Positions 34,078-44,955 of a stretch of 64,000 nucleotides of DNA are shown one piece after another. The DNA is from Bubalus kerabau (lineage: Eukaryota; Chordata; Mammalia; Artiodactyla; Bovidae). A program made the position numbers and the translations under genes. The DNA is taken from contig NC_073637.1 of the NCBI RefSeq assembly GCF_029407905.1, positions 53,134,501 to 53,198,500 of the forward strand. The letters are read 5' to 3'. Below the pieces are notes generated by a model. It was given only the letters and a program-made list of their open reading frames with translations. It was not told the origin of the DNA and ran no database searches. How positions within the stretch are numbered: the first letter of the stretch is position 1; every line of letters begins with the position of its first letter.

Positions 34078-34696
34078 TTGCTGTTTAATAATCTCATAAT
34101 AAATAAACAACATAAGATACGTAATACTCTGCTTTTAGCACTGATGTAAATACAACACAGCTTTTTGTTTTCAATATGCATTCAGTGAGACATTTTCCTA
34201 TTTATTTACACATATAAGAATGTACATATATATACAAATATATATTAATAATTATGACTAAATATATTCATTTCCAGGAGTTTTAGGCAGTTTGGTTTTT
34301 ATATCTATTTGACCTAGATTTGCCTGTGTTTATTAATAATATTGTTTTAAAAAAATTAGCTGTAGAGACAAATTTGTAACTCACATCTTATTCCAAACAT
34401 TATTTTTATGGCATAGATCTGATATATTACTTAAGGAACATATAAGTAATTTATTTGTGGTTGTATTTTAGAATGCTCACAGAAATAAACAAGAATATCA
34501 TTTAGGTAACTGTAAATGACCTAGAGTCGATGTTATTAACTTTCCTTCACAAGGTGTGATTTATATTTAGAAGTTTTATGCATTATAATATACTATCAGT
34601 GTTCTATTAAACATGTTTAATAGAGTCAAACAGTACACTTTACATAAAAGATTTATACTGACTTTCATTTCACTTTTTTTGATATTTGTTATATTC
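34078..34696. other. AT-rich DNA, no recognised feature
   Basis: About 620 bp without a recognised feature. Confidence 0.5.
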
Positions 34697-34699
34697 TTG

Positions 34700-34881
34700 T
34701 AAAAGTTGCTCAGTCTTGCCTGACTTTGCAACCCCATGGGCTGTCCATGGAATTCTCCAGGCCAGAATACTGGAGTGAGTAGCCTTTCTCTTCTCCAGGG
34801 GATCTTCCCAACCCAGGGATCAAACCCAAGTCTCCTGCATTGCAGGCAGATTCTTTACCAGCTGAACCACAAGGGAAGCCC
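34700..34881 (-). mobile_element. Bov-tA SINE
   Basis: Minus-strand copy with a shortened tail/body (AAAAGTTGCTCAGTCTTGCC) and a well-kept tRNA-like head in antisense (CTCCTGCATTGCAGGCAGAT ... AAGGGAAGCCC). Confidence 0.93.
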
Positions 34882-34983
34882 ACATTCTTAGTGAGAATAA
34901 GTATATGCAGTTTATTTGTTGATTAAAGCATTCATTTATTTCATTCATTCAGTACAATTTAATTGAGTGCTTACTGTCTCTCA

Positions 34984-35107
34984 TGGAGAAGGGAATGGCG
35001 ACCCAATCCAGTATTCTGGCCTGGGGACTTCCATAGACAGAGAAGCCTAGTAGGCTATATATAGTCCATGGGATCAGAGAGTCAGACATGACTGAGTGAC
35101 TAACACA
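34984..35107 (+). mobile_element. Bov-tA body fragment with exact target duplication
   Basis: Headless SINE (GGAGAAGGGAATGGCGACCC to GAGTGACTAACACA) flanked by the 11-mer ACTGTCTCTCA at 34973-34983 and 35108-35118. It was truncated at insertion. Confidence 0.92.
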
Positions 35108-35118
35108 ACTGTCTCTCA

Positions 35119-35580
35119 AGAAATCTTGGAAGGTAATTGAACAAATGAGAATTGCTGTGATCTTTCTGACTTTTTCTTCACAATTGAAAGTCCTTTTTTA
35201 ATATATACATATTTTTTGAGATGTGAATTTATATAAACCCACATATACTTTTAGGAATATAAATGGAATTGTGAAATGTGATTAAATTTAATATTTTTGT
35301 ATATTATACATGTATTTAAAATCACATAATAAATAACTTGATATATTGATTAACTTTGGAAAAATATTTTTTCATCTAATCTCAAATTTCATGAAATTTG
35401 TTAAGTTTTGGCTTGTGCAACTCTGAGAATAGTATTGACATATACTGAGATGGAGAGGACTTGAGAATGCACATACTCTTGATTGGTGAGTAAAACAGGG
35501 ACTATTAAGATGTTTCTGTGCTATATTATCTTGAAGATGCCCAGTGTCGTTGGTGAATAGCCCTCTCTCTCCTTGAAAAC
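35119..35580. other. AT-rich DNA, no recognised feature
   Basis: About 460 bp. Nothing recognised. Confidence 0.45.
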
Positions 35581-35800
35581 GGGGTTCCTGGGTGGCACTA
35601 GTGGTTAAGAACCCGCCCACCAATGCAGGAGACTTAAGAGACACGGGTTCAATCCCTGGGTTGGGAAGATCCCTTGGAGGAGGACATGGCAAACCACTCC
35701 AGAATTCTTGCCTGGAGAATCCCATGAACAAAGGATCCTGCTGAGCTACAGTCCACAGAATCACAAAGAGTCGGACATGACTGAAGTGACTTAAAACATG
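35581..35800 (+). mobile_element. Bov-tA SINE, variant head
   Basis: The head GGGTTCCTGGGTGGCACTAG with AGTGGTTAAGAACCCGCC is partly CHR-like, and there is extra sequence in the B-box region (GACTTAAGAGACACGGGTTC). The Bov-A body and tail are typical. It is probably an older Bov-tA form. Confidence 0.85.
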
Positions 35801-37430
35801 TAACACACTCCCTCCAAAAGAGAGATTTTTTTTTTTTTAATTCATATATAGGAGGATCATTCTGTATCATTCGTTAACTTATACAGGTCTTTCATACTTT
35901 AGTTCCATTCTTAGTCTAAACTTCTTTTTCCAGAAAATGATACTATGACTTTCCTCTCTTTTATAAGCTTGAGCCATTCTTTTTAAAACTTCAAGGAGAT
36001 TCCCATAGATAGAGTAAATAAATTCTTGCTGAAATACTGTCTTTCCTCTTAATCGCTTAAAAAAAAATTAAAGGTCTTCATTTATGCATTCAGATTCAGG
36101 AGTGTAAAACTAAGTTGACTGATTTTGAAAAAGGCCGTATTGAAATCATTTTTTGCTCCAGGAATAAGAGTATTATGTAAATAGCACAAATCAAGGAGAC
36201 ATTTTATCTCCGTTGACACACTATGTTCTGATTTTATCTGGCATTTCCTTTCATATATATCCAGTGGTTTCACATTAATTTAAATACATGTGCAAAGAAC
36301 AACCTATGGATATTTATAGTGCTGTATTCCTTTATTAAAGATAACAACAAACTAGAATGTTTTGCTAAAAGGAAAGCAGATAATATGAGAAGGCTAGGAG
36401 ATAAGGGAAATAAGTTAGAGAGCTTGAAAAAGTAAAGTAGGTCACTGAGACATGCTGAAAATATGCAATATCTTTTTAAAACTGAAGTAACTCTTTAAAA
36501 ATATACTCCAGCCAGTGATTTTTTAAAATAGAAAAGCTTAAGACTTAAAATCACAGAATACTATTTATAGAGAGAACCAGTACATGATTTGGAAAAAAAA
36601 AAAAAAAAAGTCCTCTCTAGTAAGTGTGAAAAACTGATAAGAAACCTTGCCTAAAGAGTGAGTTCACTTTAACAGGACCCTTATAAGGTCATTGTGCAGA
36701 ACTGGTGAGAAAAGCAAAAATATTTCTGGGAATCAAGTAGAAATAGTTTTGAATAACTTTGGTCTGCATAAAATAATGCCATATTTAAAACAAATCTAAA
36801 AATTACTCGATGTAGAGGATGGACCTAAAACAGGCACACAGTAAAAGAATCTAAGGTTAACAAATTAGAGGCAATTGAATAATTTAGTGTCTCAGGGTTG
36901 TATATAATTATTGTTCTTTATAGTCAGAGGGATGCAAACAGCTCAACTGTAAATTGGTCTTGTTAGAAGCGCATTTAGTAGAAAAATCCTTTATCTACCC
37001 TTCTCGTACAGCCTCTTGCTTCCCACATATGCAATTTTTAAAAACAAATTAAAAGCAGGCCACTCATTCACATATACAAGAATCTCTTCCTCTTTGGAAC
37101 ATCCCTTAATTCTCTCCTTTCCATTTCATACTCCTCCTATGTTCTCTGGTATATTACTGCAGAAATTTGATGTTTCAACTTTCCTTCCTTCCTTCAAATC
37201 TATCACCAAATCAAGTACCGCCACAAAATTCCCCAAAGAATACATGTCTTCATTATCATTGCCATTAGTTGAAATTCACTCTTACCCTCCTTGACAATTG
37301 GAAAAACCCATTTTCTCATTTCCCTCCTTCCACCCTTTTAGCTTCCAGTTTGTTCTCCATATGGCGGTATTTATTATCACCTCTTTAAGAAGTAAATGAG
37401 ATCAAGTCTTCTTTTGTGCATGTGTCCCTT
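35801..37430. other. 1.6 kb non-coding DNA, no gene
   Basis: No gene or young repeat recognised. Homopolymers occur at 35827-35838 (T) and near 36592-36609 (A). Open frames here are short and have no recognisable motif. Confidence 0.5.
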
Positions 37431-37740
37431 ATCCTTTTACCCCAGATACAAAATTAGTTTATGGCTCTCCACTGAACTGAAAATGGAACTAGTTGTACAA
37501 AGCCCTGTGTGATCTGGCTACTTTTTGCCTCCTCACAAACTGCCTATTCCTGTGCTCCACCATCCACTGCACTTCAGACATACTGGTCTCTTTTCTGTCT
37601 GGCAAACACTTTTTAAAGTCCTTTCAAGTCAACATTTTTGCTTGTTCCCTCCTGCTTGACTACTCCTGGTATAATCTTAGGGAGTGTTCACTAATTGCTG
37701 AATCTAAACAACTAAAAAAGTCACCTGCTTCTTTGCCTTG
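37430..37740. repeat. Possible old interspersed repeat
   Basis: AAAGCCCTGTGTGATCTGGC and the C-rich text after it resemble a widespread old mammalian repeat that I cannot name. The 82-codon open frame here has no protein motif. Confidence 0.3.
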
Positions 37741-37791
37741 AGGCATAGAACTGCCCATGACAGGTGTACAGAAATAGGAAATAGGTATTAT

Positions 37792-38175
37792 ATTAGTTTC
37801 CTGGGGTTGCAGTAACAAATTAGCACACACTTGACAGTTTACAACAATAGAAATTTATTCTCTCTCAGTTCTGGATACCAAAAGTTTGAAATTAAGGTAC
37901 TGGCAGGGCTGTGCTCTCTACAAAGGCTCTCAGGGGAAAATCCTGTCTTATCTCTTCCAGCTTCAGGTGATGCCAGGTATTGCTTTGTTTATGAGAGCAT
38001 AACTCTAATATCTGCCTCCCTCTCTATATGGCCTTTGCACCTGTGTCTCTGTGTCTTTTCTCCTTTTCTTTTATAGGGATACCTGACATTGGATTTAGGG
38101 CCCACCCTAATGCAGGATGATCTCATCTTGAAATTTTTACCTTAATAGAATCTGCAAATTCCACATTTCCATTTC
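37792..38175 (-). mobile_element. ERVL-MaLR-like LTR, antisense
   Basis: Antisense of a MaLR (MLT1-type) LTR: TATTAGTTTCCTGGGGTTGC, ACAATAGAAATTTATTCTCT, TTAGGGCCCACCCTAATGCA and GATGATCTCATCTTGAAATT fall in the expected order. No retroviral gene is next to it. Confidence 0.75.
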
Positions 38176-38223
38176 AAATTTACATTTTTTAAAGGAAGAT
38201 GCTAATTTGTGTCTCCTGTGACA

Positions 38224-38523
38224 TGAAAGTGAAAGTTGCTCAGTCTTGTCCGACTCTTTGTGACTTCATGGATTGTATAGTCCATGGGATTCTCCAGGCC
38301 AGAATACAGGAGTGGGTAGCCTTTCCCTTCTCCAGGGGATCTTCCCAATCCAGGGATCAAACCCAGGTCTCCCGCATTGCAGCTGGATTCTTTACCAGCT
38401 GAGCCACCAGGGAAGCCCAAGAATACTGGAGTGGGTACTTTATCCCTTCTCCAGAAGACCTTCCTGACCCAGGAATCAAACCGGGGTCTCCTGAGTTTTC
38501 TTTACCAACTGAGCTATACAGGT
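38224..38523 (-). mobile_element. Dimeric Bov-tA SINE
   Basis: On the minus strand, a complete unit (38224-38418) is joined to a second truncated head (38419-38523) through GGGAAGCCCAAGAATACTGG, the reverse of the junction seen at 10921 and 29553. Three copies with one junction indicate an established dimeric subfamily. Confidence 0.88.
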
Positions 38524-38837
38524 TTTGCAAAAAATTAAGCTAGATAATGTCTACAAAGCACATAGTACAATGCTTGGTGTTTAAAAAGCATCTCAGTAGT
38601 TTCTCATTCTGTAGTTAAGTAAATTCAATTCTATGATTAAATGAAGTACTGTTTAATTTAAATACATGCTGCTTATTATTCCAATCTATTTTTACTCTAT
38701 CTCTACTTCCCCAATCATTTTTAAAACTATGATGAACCAGTTGCAAATAATTTTTTAACAAATGCAAGGTAAGGTGAAAGATAACTTCCCAGATGTAACA
38801 TTTATTTTTCTGTTCACTATTTCCTAGTGTCTTTAGA
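38524..38837. other. Non-coding DNA, no recognised feature
   Basis: About 310 bp. A weak MIR-like tail motif occurs near 38560-38580. Confidence 0.4.
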
Positions 38838-39184
38838 CAACAGCATAAAGTTATTTTTATACTCATTTTAGAAACAAATATATATATATAATAAATATAT
38901 TTTGTTTTTATATTTATTTTACAGGCAACCCTCAGGCATAATTCTGTTTTATATATGTATAATCACTTTCCCCTTATTTTGAGTTTTATTTATTTAACTC
39001 TTTTGGGTTTCAGTCCAAATTTCTAGGAACTATTTTTGCAACCTGTGATGGAGAAATCATCAAAATAATATTTGCAAAATACTTCCAGATTTGTCAAGTA
39101 TTTTCATAAGCATTATACATTTCATACATTATTCACCCATTCAGCCAGGAAGCATTATATTTGCCAGCATTCTTGACACTAAGC
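38838..39184. repeat. Direct duplication, copy 1
   Basis: About 347 bp, from CAGCATAAAGTTATTTTTAT to CATTCTTGACACTAA, recur in the same orientation at 40568-40910 with scattered substitutions and small indels, at roughly 85-90% identity by eye. The text is not one of the LINE or SINE families named in this window. Confidence 0.85.
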
Positions 39185-39776
39185 TGGGTACCAGGATAAA
39201 GATCTAAAAGCTGTCCTCCAGTAACTAGGAAGCACACTAATGGGATGTGGTAAATACTATGATGGGTATGCACGCCAAGTGCTATGGTAGCCTAAACTTA
39301 TGGTAAATGGTTCAGACTTGAGTGTGGGGCATTGTTAGACAACGGGTATCATCCCTTTTTTTTTTTTTTTTTTTTTTTTTTAAGTACATAGGTATTAGAT
39401 CTAAAGGGGAAAGGAAAATTTAGGGAGAAGCAGCAGCAGATGCAAAAGCAAAGAGGCTTAATATGACTGAAGTCTATGTTTGTGAAGAGAGGGATGGCAC
39501 AAACTGAATTTGGAGGAAAAAAAAAAAAAAAACAGTGCCTAGATGGCTGGAAGTCATGCCCAAACATGGACTTTATTCTTTAGATAATGGAATGTCACTG
39601 AAGAATATTAGGTAACACGAATTTATTTATGTTTTAGAAAGAGGCAAATTAGGAATTATAAATAAATTAGAAAAGAGTTAAACATAAGGTGGGAGAATAG
39701 GGGCTCTTTAGCCCTATTTATTTATACATAAGAGAAACTGTAAGGGCCTGGTCTTTACCTTGTAAGTGAGGTTGAA
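39185..39776. other. Possible old repeat with long T and A runs
   Basis: The T26 run at 39356-39381 and an A-run near 39519-39532 flank about 135 bp. The segments around 39190-39340 and 39540-39690 resemble the unnamed old repeat noted at 14550-15000. No gene recognised. Confidence 0.4.
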
Positions 39777-39792
39777 AAGAAGGGACTGGTTT

Positions 39793-40081
39793 GTTTGTTT
39801 TTTAAGCAACAATATTTTTATTAAATTAGCAAGTTTTTTTTTTAATTAGAGGATAATTGCTTTACAATGTCCTGTTAGTTTCCACCATACAACAATGTGA
39901 ATCAGCCATAAGTATATATATGACCCCTTCCTCCAGAACCTCCCTCCCACCCCCTGCCCCATCTCATCCCTAGAGGTTCTCACAGAGCACTGGTTTGACA
40001 CTGTGCTATACAGCAACTTCCCACTAGCTATGTGTTTTACTTAAGGTAATATATATATCTCAATGTTACTCTCTCAATTTG
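39793..40081 (-). mobile_element. L1 3' end with near-exact target duplication
   Basis: Antisense ruminant L1 3' UTR (TAATTGCTTTACAATGTCCT, ACAACAATGTGAATCAGCCA, CACAGAGCACTGGTTTGACA). A 16-bp flanking repeat with one mismatch lies at 39777-39792 and 40082-40097 (AAGAAGGGACT...). Between the first A-run (39831-39840 as T) and the duplication there is an extra 38-bp tail that contains an AATAAA on the minus strand. Confidence 0.88.
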
Positions 40082-40131
40082 AAGAAGGGACTAGTTTTAA
40101 GTGACATTAAGAAAGTGACAAAATACTTAGC

Positions 40132-40164
40132 ATTCACTGAGAACTAATACTTCTCAATGAATGT
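40132..40164. repeat. Short inverted repeat (hairpin)
   Basis: CATTCACTGAGAA pairs with TTCTCAATGAATG seven bases on, with one mismatch in a 13-bp stem. No function is implied. Confidence 0.6.
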
Positions 40165-40235
40165 AAATGACTTGCTTAAGTTTATTTGAACAGTAATTAT
40201 TCTCTCTCTAAATAGAGTTCTTCCTGATTTATAGT

Positions 40236-40388
40236 TGGGCTTCCCTGTGGCTCAGCTGGTAAAGAATCTGCCTGTAATGTGGGAGACCTGCGTTCGATCC
40301 CTGGGTTGGGAACATCTCCTGGAGAAGGGAAAAGCTACCCCCCTCCAGTATTCTGGCCTGGAGAATTCCATGGATTGTATAGTTTATA
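40236..40388 (+). mobile_element. Bov-tA SINE, 3'-shortened
   Basis: A good head (GGGCTTCCCTGTGGCTCAGC, GTTCGATCCCTGGGTTGGGA) and body are present. It stops at ATTCCATGGATTGTATAG, without the BovB-like tail. Confidence 0.92.
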
Positions 40389-40567
40389 GTAGAAGATCTT
40401 ATCATACTGCATTTGGAGAAATCTCTTTATTTTAGGGTCTGGAGCCTCTATGAAGAGTTTGAAGTTAGTTCTTTAGATTTAATTATTGTCTCTTAGTTTT
40501 CTTTATGTTTCTATTATCTAATGCTGAAAAAAAGACTAACATATTTTTATTTTCATTATTTCTCAAA

Positions 40568-40910
40568 CAGCAGCATAAAGTTATTTTTATAACTCATTTT
40601 ACAAATAAATATATGCATATAATAAATATATTTTATTTTTATATTTATTTTACACACAACTCTCAGGCATAATTCTGTTTTATGTATGTATAATCACTTT
40701 CCCCTCATCCTGAGTTTTATTTATTTAACTCTTTTGGGTTTCAGTCAATTTTTCTAGGAACTATTTTGCAAACGGTGATGGAGAAATCATCAAAATAATA
40801 TTTGTAAAATATTTCCAAATTTGTCAAATATTTTCACAAGCATTATCCATTTCATACATTATTCACCCTTTTATCAAATAAGCTATATTTGCTAACATTC
40901 TTGGCACTAA
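40568..40910. repeat. Direct duplication, copy 2
   Basis: The second copy of 38838-39184, about 1.73 kb downstream and in the same orientation. It matches from CAGCATAAAGTTATTTTTAT to CATTCTTGGCACTAA, then diverges. Confidence 0.85.
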
Positions 40911-40946
40911 CCCAAAGCTTAGTATCTTAAAACATAATGATGTATT

Positions 40947-41162
40947 TGCTGTTGTTGTTTAGTCATTAAGTCATGCCTGACTCTTTTGTGACCCCATGGA
41001 CCATAGCCCACCAAGCTCCTCTGATCATGGGATTTCCCAGGCAAGGATATTGGAATGGGTTGCCATTTCCTTCTCCAGGTGATCTTGCTGACTCAGGGAT
41101 TGAAGCCATGTCTCCTGCATTGACAAGCAGATTGTTTTCTGCTGAGCCATCAGGGAAGTCCT
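40947..41162 (-). mobile_element. Bov-tA SINE
   Basis: Minus-strand copy: TTGTTGTTTAGTCATTAAGT tail, body, antisense head ending CCATCAGGGAAGTCCT. It splits the sequence called as an old repeat on either side. Confidence 0.91.
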
Positions 41163-41570
41163 GGTATATTATCTTTCATCATTTTCTGGGCTCTCCAGGC
41201 TCTGCTTGTTGATTATTTTTTGTATGAGGTTGTCTGAGCTGCCTAGGACCCGGGCTGGGACTGCAACATCCAAAATACTTTTACATGCAAGTCCTAGACC
41301 TCTCCCAGGATGGCTAGAAAGGCTGTTTCTCTTTACAGCAAGGATTTCAACTTCTAATGTGGTGGCTTATGGCTCCAAGACTGAAACTGGAAATTCTGAG
41401 GCTTTTCAAAAGCTAGGCCCAGAACTGGAACAGACTTACTTCAGCTGCATTCTATGGGAAAAAACATTTCATAGAGCTTACCTCATCAAAGAGGAGAAAC
41501 AGATTTCACTTCTTGAAGGCAGCAATAGCATTAGTATGAAGGAATGAGAGAAATTATCAATATTCATAGA
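41163..41570. repeat. Possible old interspersed repeat
   Basis: Higher G+C than its surroundings, with text such as AAAGCTTAGTATCTTAAAAC before the SINE (40914-40933) and TCTATGGGAAAAAACATTTC after it. This recalls a widespread old mammalian repeat, family not determined. A 113-codon open frame (41206-41547) lies across it but has no recognised domain. Confidence 0.35.
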
Positions 41571-42834
41571 TTTTCTACCATACTCCACCATTTGCACTGA
41601 CCTATTTCATAGATCATTTCTGAAAGTAGATATTTTCTTTTCTCTATTATCCTCCTTGATGTAGATAATGCCCACTTAAGGGCATATAGTAATATGAAAA
41701 TTTATAAAATGGGTTATCTCTCAGAATGACAACTTAATATAGCTTCATAGAAATATTTTTCTTTGTATATGACTATAAGAGAAATATGGCCTAGGTATCA
41801 CTACATGTGTATTAAGCATCTATTTCTTGTATTTTGCTTCTTCGGTTTCAATAGCAATGATAAAATTTCATGGAATAGCAATTCTTTTGCTGTAAGACAA
41901 ATTTTATAACCACCCCACACAGAGAAAAAAAGTCTCCTGATAGCCTAGTATTTTCCAATTACAAACATTAAAAGGAGTGATTTATATGTCCATTTGGTAC
42001 AAACACAGGTTAATGTTAGATTCTGATAGATGGAGTACATAAAACAAATGATGGAAGATGAAGAGTCATTAATTTGAGGAAGTCAGTAAGGAATCCTTTC
42101 TACTCCAGCCCCAAAATATTTAACTGTGAGGCTCTGAGGAGTCATTTCTTTATTTTAAAAAGACTGAAGAACTCTAGCATTCTTCCTCTCCCTTTAAGTT
42201 TTTCATGATGAACATTCCAACTTGGCTTCCTATATTTTAAATCAAATAGTAGTAAATTAGAACATTATTTAGGATTTGAAATTAATAAATACATTTCATA
42301 CTTATATAGAAAAGCATTTATTTGAAGAAGGCAGAATTATATGGAATCTACTGCACTGCATAGTGTTGAAGGGCCTTTAAATGAATGCAGTTTATAATTG
42401 CACTAAAAATTCTGTATAATACATGTAATCCTAAAATAGAAGAGGATAAATTATAATAAATGTAACCCTGAAACACACAGACACACATACACACAAACAC
42501 ATGCACAAAACACCAAAAACAAAGCAAAAACACAAAGCAAGGCAAAACCAAAAATAACCTGTGTTCTTGAGCATTCCATGACTAACTTTTTTGGTTCAGT
42601 TATGTTATGTATTCAGAAGACTAAATGTTTTTAATTGAATATGAGGACAATCTGGATGTAGCTTCCCACTCCTCCCCCTGCCACATACACCTTCCCCCTT
42701 GATCTACTGGGTTGACTCTGTTATTCCTGATATCAAGGTATCTCTTTTAATCCTCACCCTTTGCTTCCAAAGCTATGTTTTCTGGTAAAGAGAGAAATCT
42801 TAGCATTCATAATAACTTCATAGTTTAATTATTA
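41571..42834. other. 1.26 kb non-coding DNA
   Basis: No gene recognised. A CA-rich and AAAAC-rich simple stretch occupies 42470-42560. Confidence 0.5.
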
Positions 42835-43060
42835 AGTTGCACTAATTGTTTAAGAGTAAGGGCCATGGGTTCACTCTGCCTCTGTTTCATATAGCAGTCC
42901 ACTACCTATTAAAGCTGTGCACTATTAATAAATTATATAAATTCCCTGTGCCTCTACTGGCTTTTCTGTAAAATGATAACAATGGTAAGTATCTCAGAGT
43001 GTTATAGTAAAAACTATAGATAAAGGTCATGCATATTAAATTATTTAAAGAGAACTGGGT
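42835..43060 (+). mobile_element. MIR SINE, diverged
   Basis: GTAAGGGCCATGGGTTCACT, AAATTCCCTGTGCCTCTACT and TTTTCTGTAAAATGATAACA follow the MIR order from B-box to the 3' half. Confidence 0.6.
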
Positions 43061-43343
43061 ACACATATAATAATGACCTTTAATCTTATTAATGAAAATC
43101 CAAAGCCCTAAAGAATAGATATAGATAGTAAGCTAAATGTATATTATGATCATGGCATATTAAAATTACTCTCACCCTTCTTTTCTAGTTTCCTGGTTAG
43201 AAAATCAGAGGTGACTGTCTTTCTCAGTTGCACTTACCTTGTAACCATTGCCATTTTCAATAGGTTCTTTCATCCGTACAATGCTCAAGCCCAACATCAA
43301 CCCTTTTTCCTAAGGATTAAGTTTATTCTTGGAAGTATACACA

Positions 43344-43584
43344 CCTATAAAATTTTGTTATCTCCCCTTTGACTACTGAAGCTCTACTCTGAGCTCTCAG
43401 ATAAGCTTTGTACAATGTATGTAGTTAATACCATGTCTCTTTATTTTTTATCATTCTTTATATTCAAGCCTAGGAAATTTAGTTATCTCCCTTTTGCCAA
43501 CTGAAACCCTGCTTTGAGCTCTCAGATAATTTTTGCAAAATATATGTAGTAAATATCATTTCTCTTTATTTTCATCATTCTTTA
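43344..43584. repeat. 125-bp tandem duplication, LTR-end-like
   Basis: Unit 1 (43344-43460) and unit 2 (43469-43584) share TTATCTCCC, TGAGCTCTCAGATAA, ATGTATGTAGT/ATATATGTAGT, and CTCTTTATTTT followed by CATTCTTTA. They differ at roughly a quarter of positions. The GAGCTCTCAGATAA...CTCTTTATTTT order recalls the 3' part of a retroviral LTR, but no provirus is visible. Confidence 0.7.
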
Positions 43585-44275
43585 AAATACTCTTTAGAAA
43601 ATGTTCTTTGTTTAAAATGAAAGTTTGTATCTTGACAGTAAGTCTCATATATTTTCTTGCTAACAGCCATCTGTCAGCAGGTTGGAATTGGACTGTTACT
43701 GCTCTTAAACTAAAATACATTTTCAGTGGTGTGAAAACTGATGCAAGACATCTAACTTATATTTTACTTCCTTTATTCCTCTGCACTACGTCACCTGCAG
43801 AGTTTTGTCCCCAAAACGGTGATATCCTCTTAACTGTCACTCACACTGCTGCTTTCCAAACCAAAAAAAGACAGAAAGCCTGTGATAGAATCCAGAAGTC
43901 CTTGTTATTTGTTTGCTGATGTGCCAAGGGCTATAACCACTCTTTGGACTCACAAAAGGCCTGTTTTTCACCTTTATACCCTTTCAATGTTACTGTTCCT
44001 TCTAAAGCAAATAGTGACTCCAGGCCTAAAGGAAGAGCAGGGAGGTGTGGAAGGAGATAATAACCAGAACAGCTAATATTAGCACTAGGTTAAGATGTGT
44101 TGGGTAGCAATAAGAAGGAGAAAAAAGGGAAATCATATTATTGCTTCTTCAATGAAAAAAAAAAATAAGTGTCAAAAGGAAGATAAGTTGGAAAATACAA
44201 CCATGAAAGCTTTTCAGTTACTTTATTGATATAGAAATATTTTTTCCTGCTCTTTCCAGCTCAGCACTTTCTTGC
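43585..44275. other. Non-coding DNA, origin unclear
   Basis: It contains a 128-codon open frame (43533-43919) with no motif I recognise, starting in the tandem unit. It may be further repeat-derived sequence linked to the LTR-like units. Confidence 0.4.
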
Positions 44276-44310
44276 AAAAAAAAAAAAAAAAATTTTTTTT
44301 TTTTTTTTTT
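44276..44310. repeat. A17-T18 homopolymer junction
   Basis: Seventeen A (44276-44292) are followed at once by eighteen T (44293-44310), a self-complementary tract. It could be two retroelement tails meeting tail-to-tail, but no element body is recognised on either side. Confidence 0.85.
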
Positions 44311-44714
44311 AATAGAAGTGTTCAGGCGAAATGCATGACAGGCAGCTCATGTCTGGAGGATTTTAAGAACCTCTAAATGTTGTCAAGTATGAGAAGGGTG
44401 ATTGAATTCATGGTACTCTCAAATACAATAACTCAGAAGAATTTCATTGCCTGGAGTATGTTAATTTTATCATAAAGGAGAAATGGTGAAAAAACAATTT
44501 AAATGTCAGACACCACAAAAATCTTGGTATTTTTCCACTGGTACACCCAAACTGTACATTTTCTATAAAAAATAGAGAAAAAAATACCTCTTTGTAACAT
44601 TCATTGTGGCAAAGCATGAAATTTATTACAGCAATATTCTTGCCACACAAGTATAAATCATTTTATAATTTCTTTGCTTTATGTTGAATATCTTGTATAT
44701 TCCTCACAGTTATT
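44311..44714. other. Non-coding DNA, no recognised feature
   Basis: About 400 bp. Nothing recognised. Confidence 0.45.
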
Positions 44715-44955
44715 TTCTTAATTTATGTAATTTTATTTGAAGGATATTTGCTTTACAATATTGTGTTGGTTTCTGCCATACATCAACATGAATCAGCAAT
44801 ATATATGTCTCCTCTCTCTTGGCCCTTCTTCCCACCCTCTACCCATTCTACCCCTCTACGTTATCACAGAGCACTGATTTGAGCTCCCTGAGTCATGCAG
44901 CAAATTCCCACTAGCTATCTACTTTCCATATGGTAGTGTATATGTAGCACTTGAT
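44715..44955 (-). mobile_element. L1 3' end
   Basis: Antisense ruminant L1 3' UTR: TTTGCTTTACAATATTGTGT, CATCAACATGAATCAGCAAT, TCACAGAGCACTGATTTGAG, AAATTCCCACTAGCTATCTA. It is the same region as 39841-40060. Confidence 0.85.

Noticed and set aside
35372..35806. Minus-strand frame of 144 codons
   Set aside because: Most of it is antisense Bov-tA, and the rest has no domain. SINE-derived frames of this kind occur all over the window.
41206..41547. Plus-strand frame of 113 codons
   Set aside because: No recognised motif, no splice or promoter context, and it overlaps a probable old repeat.
43533..43919. Plus-strand frame of 128 codons
   Set aside because: It begins inside the tandem LTR-like unit and has no recognisable domain. 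A hydrophobic start alone is not enough.
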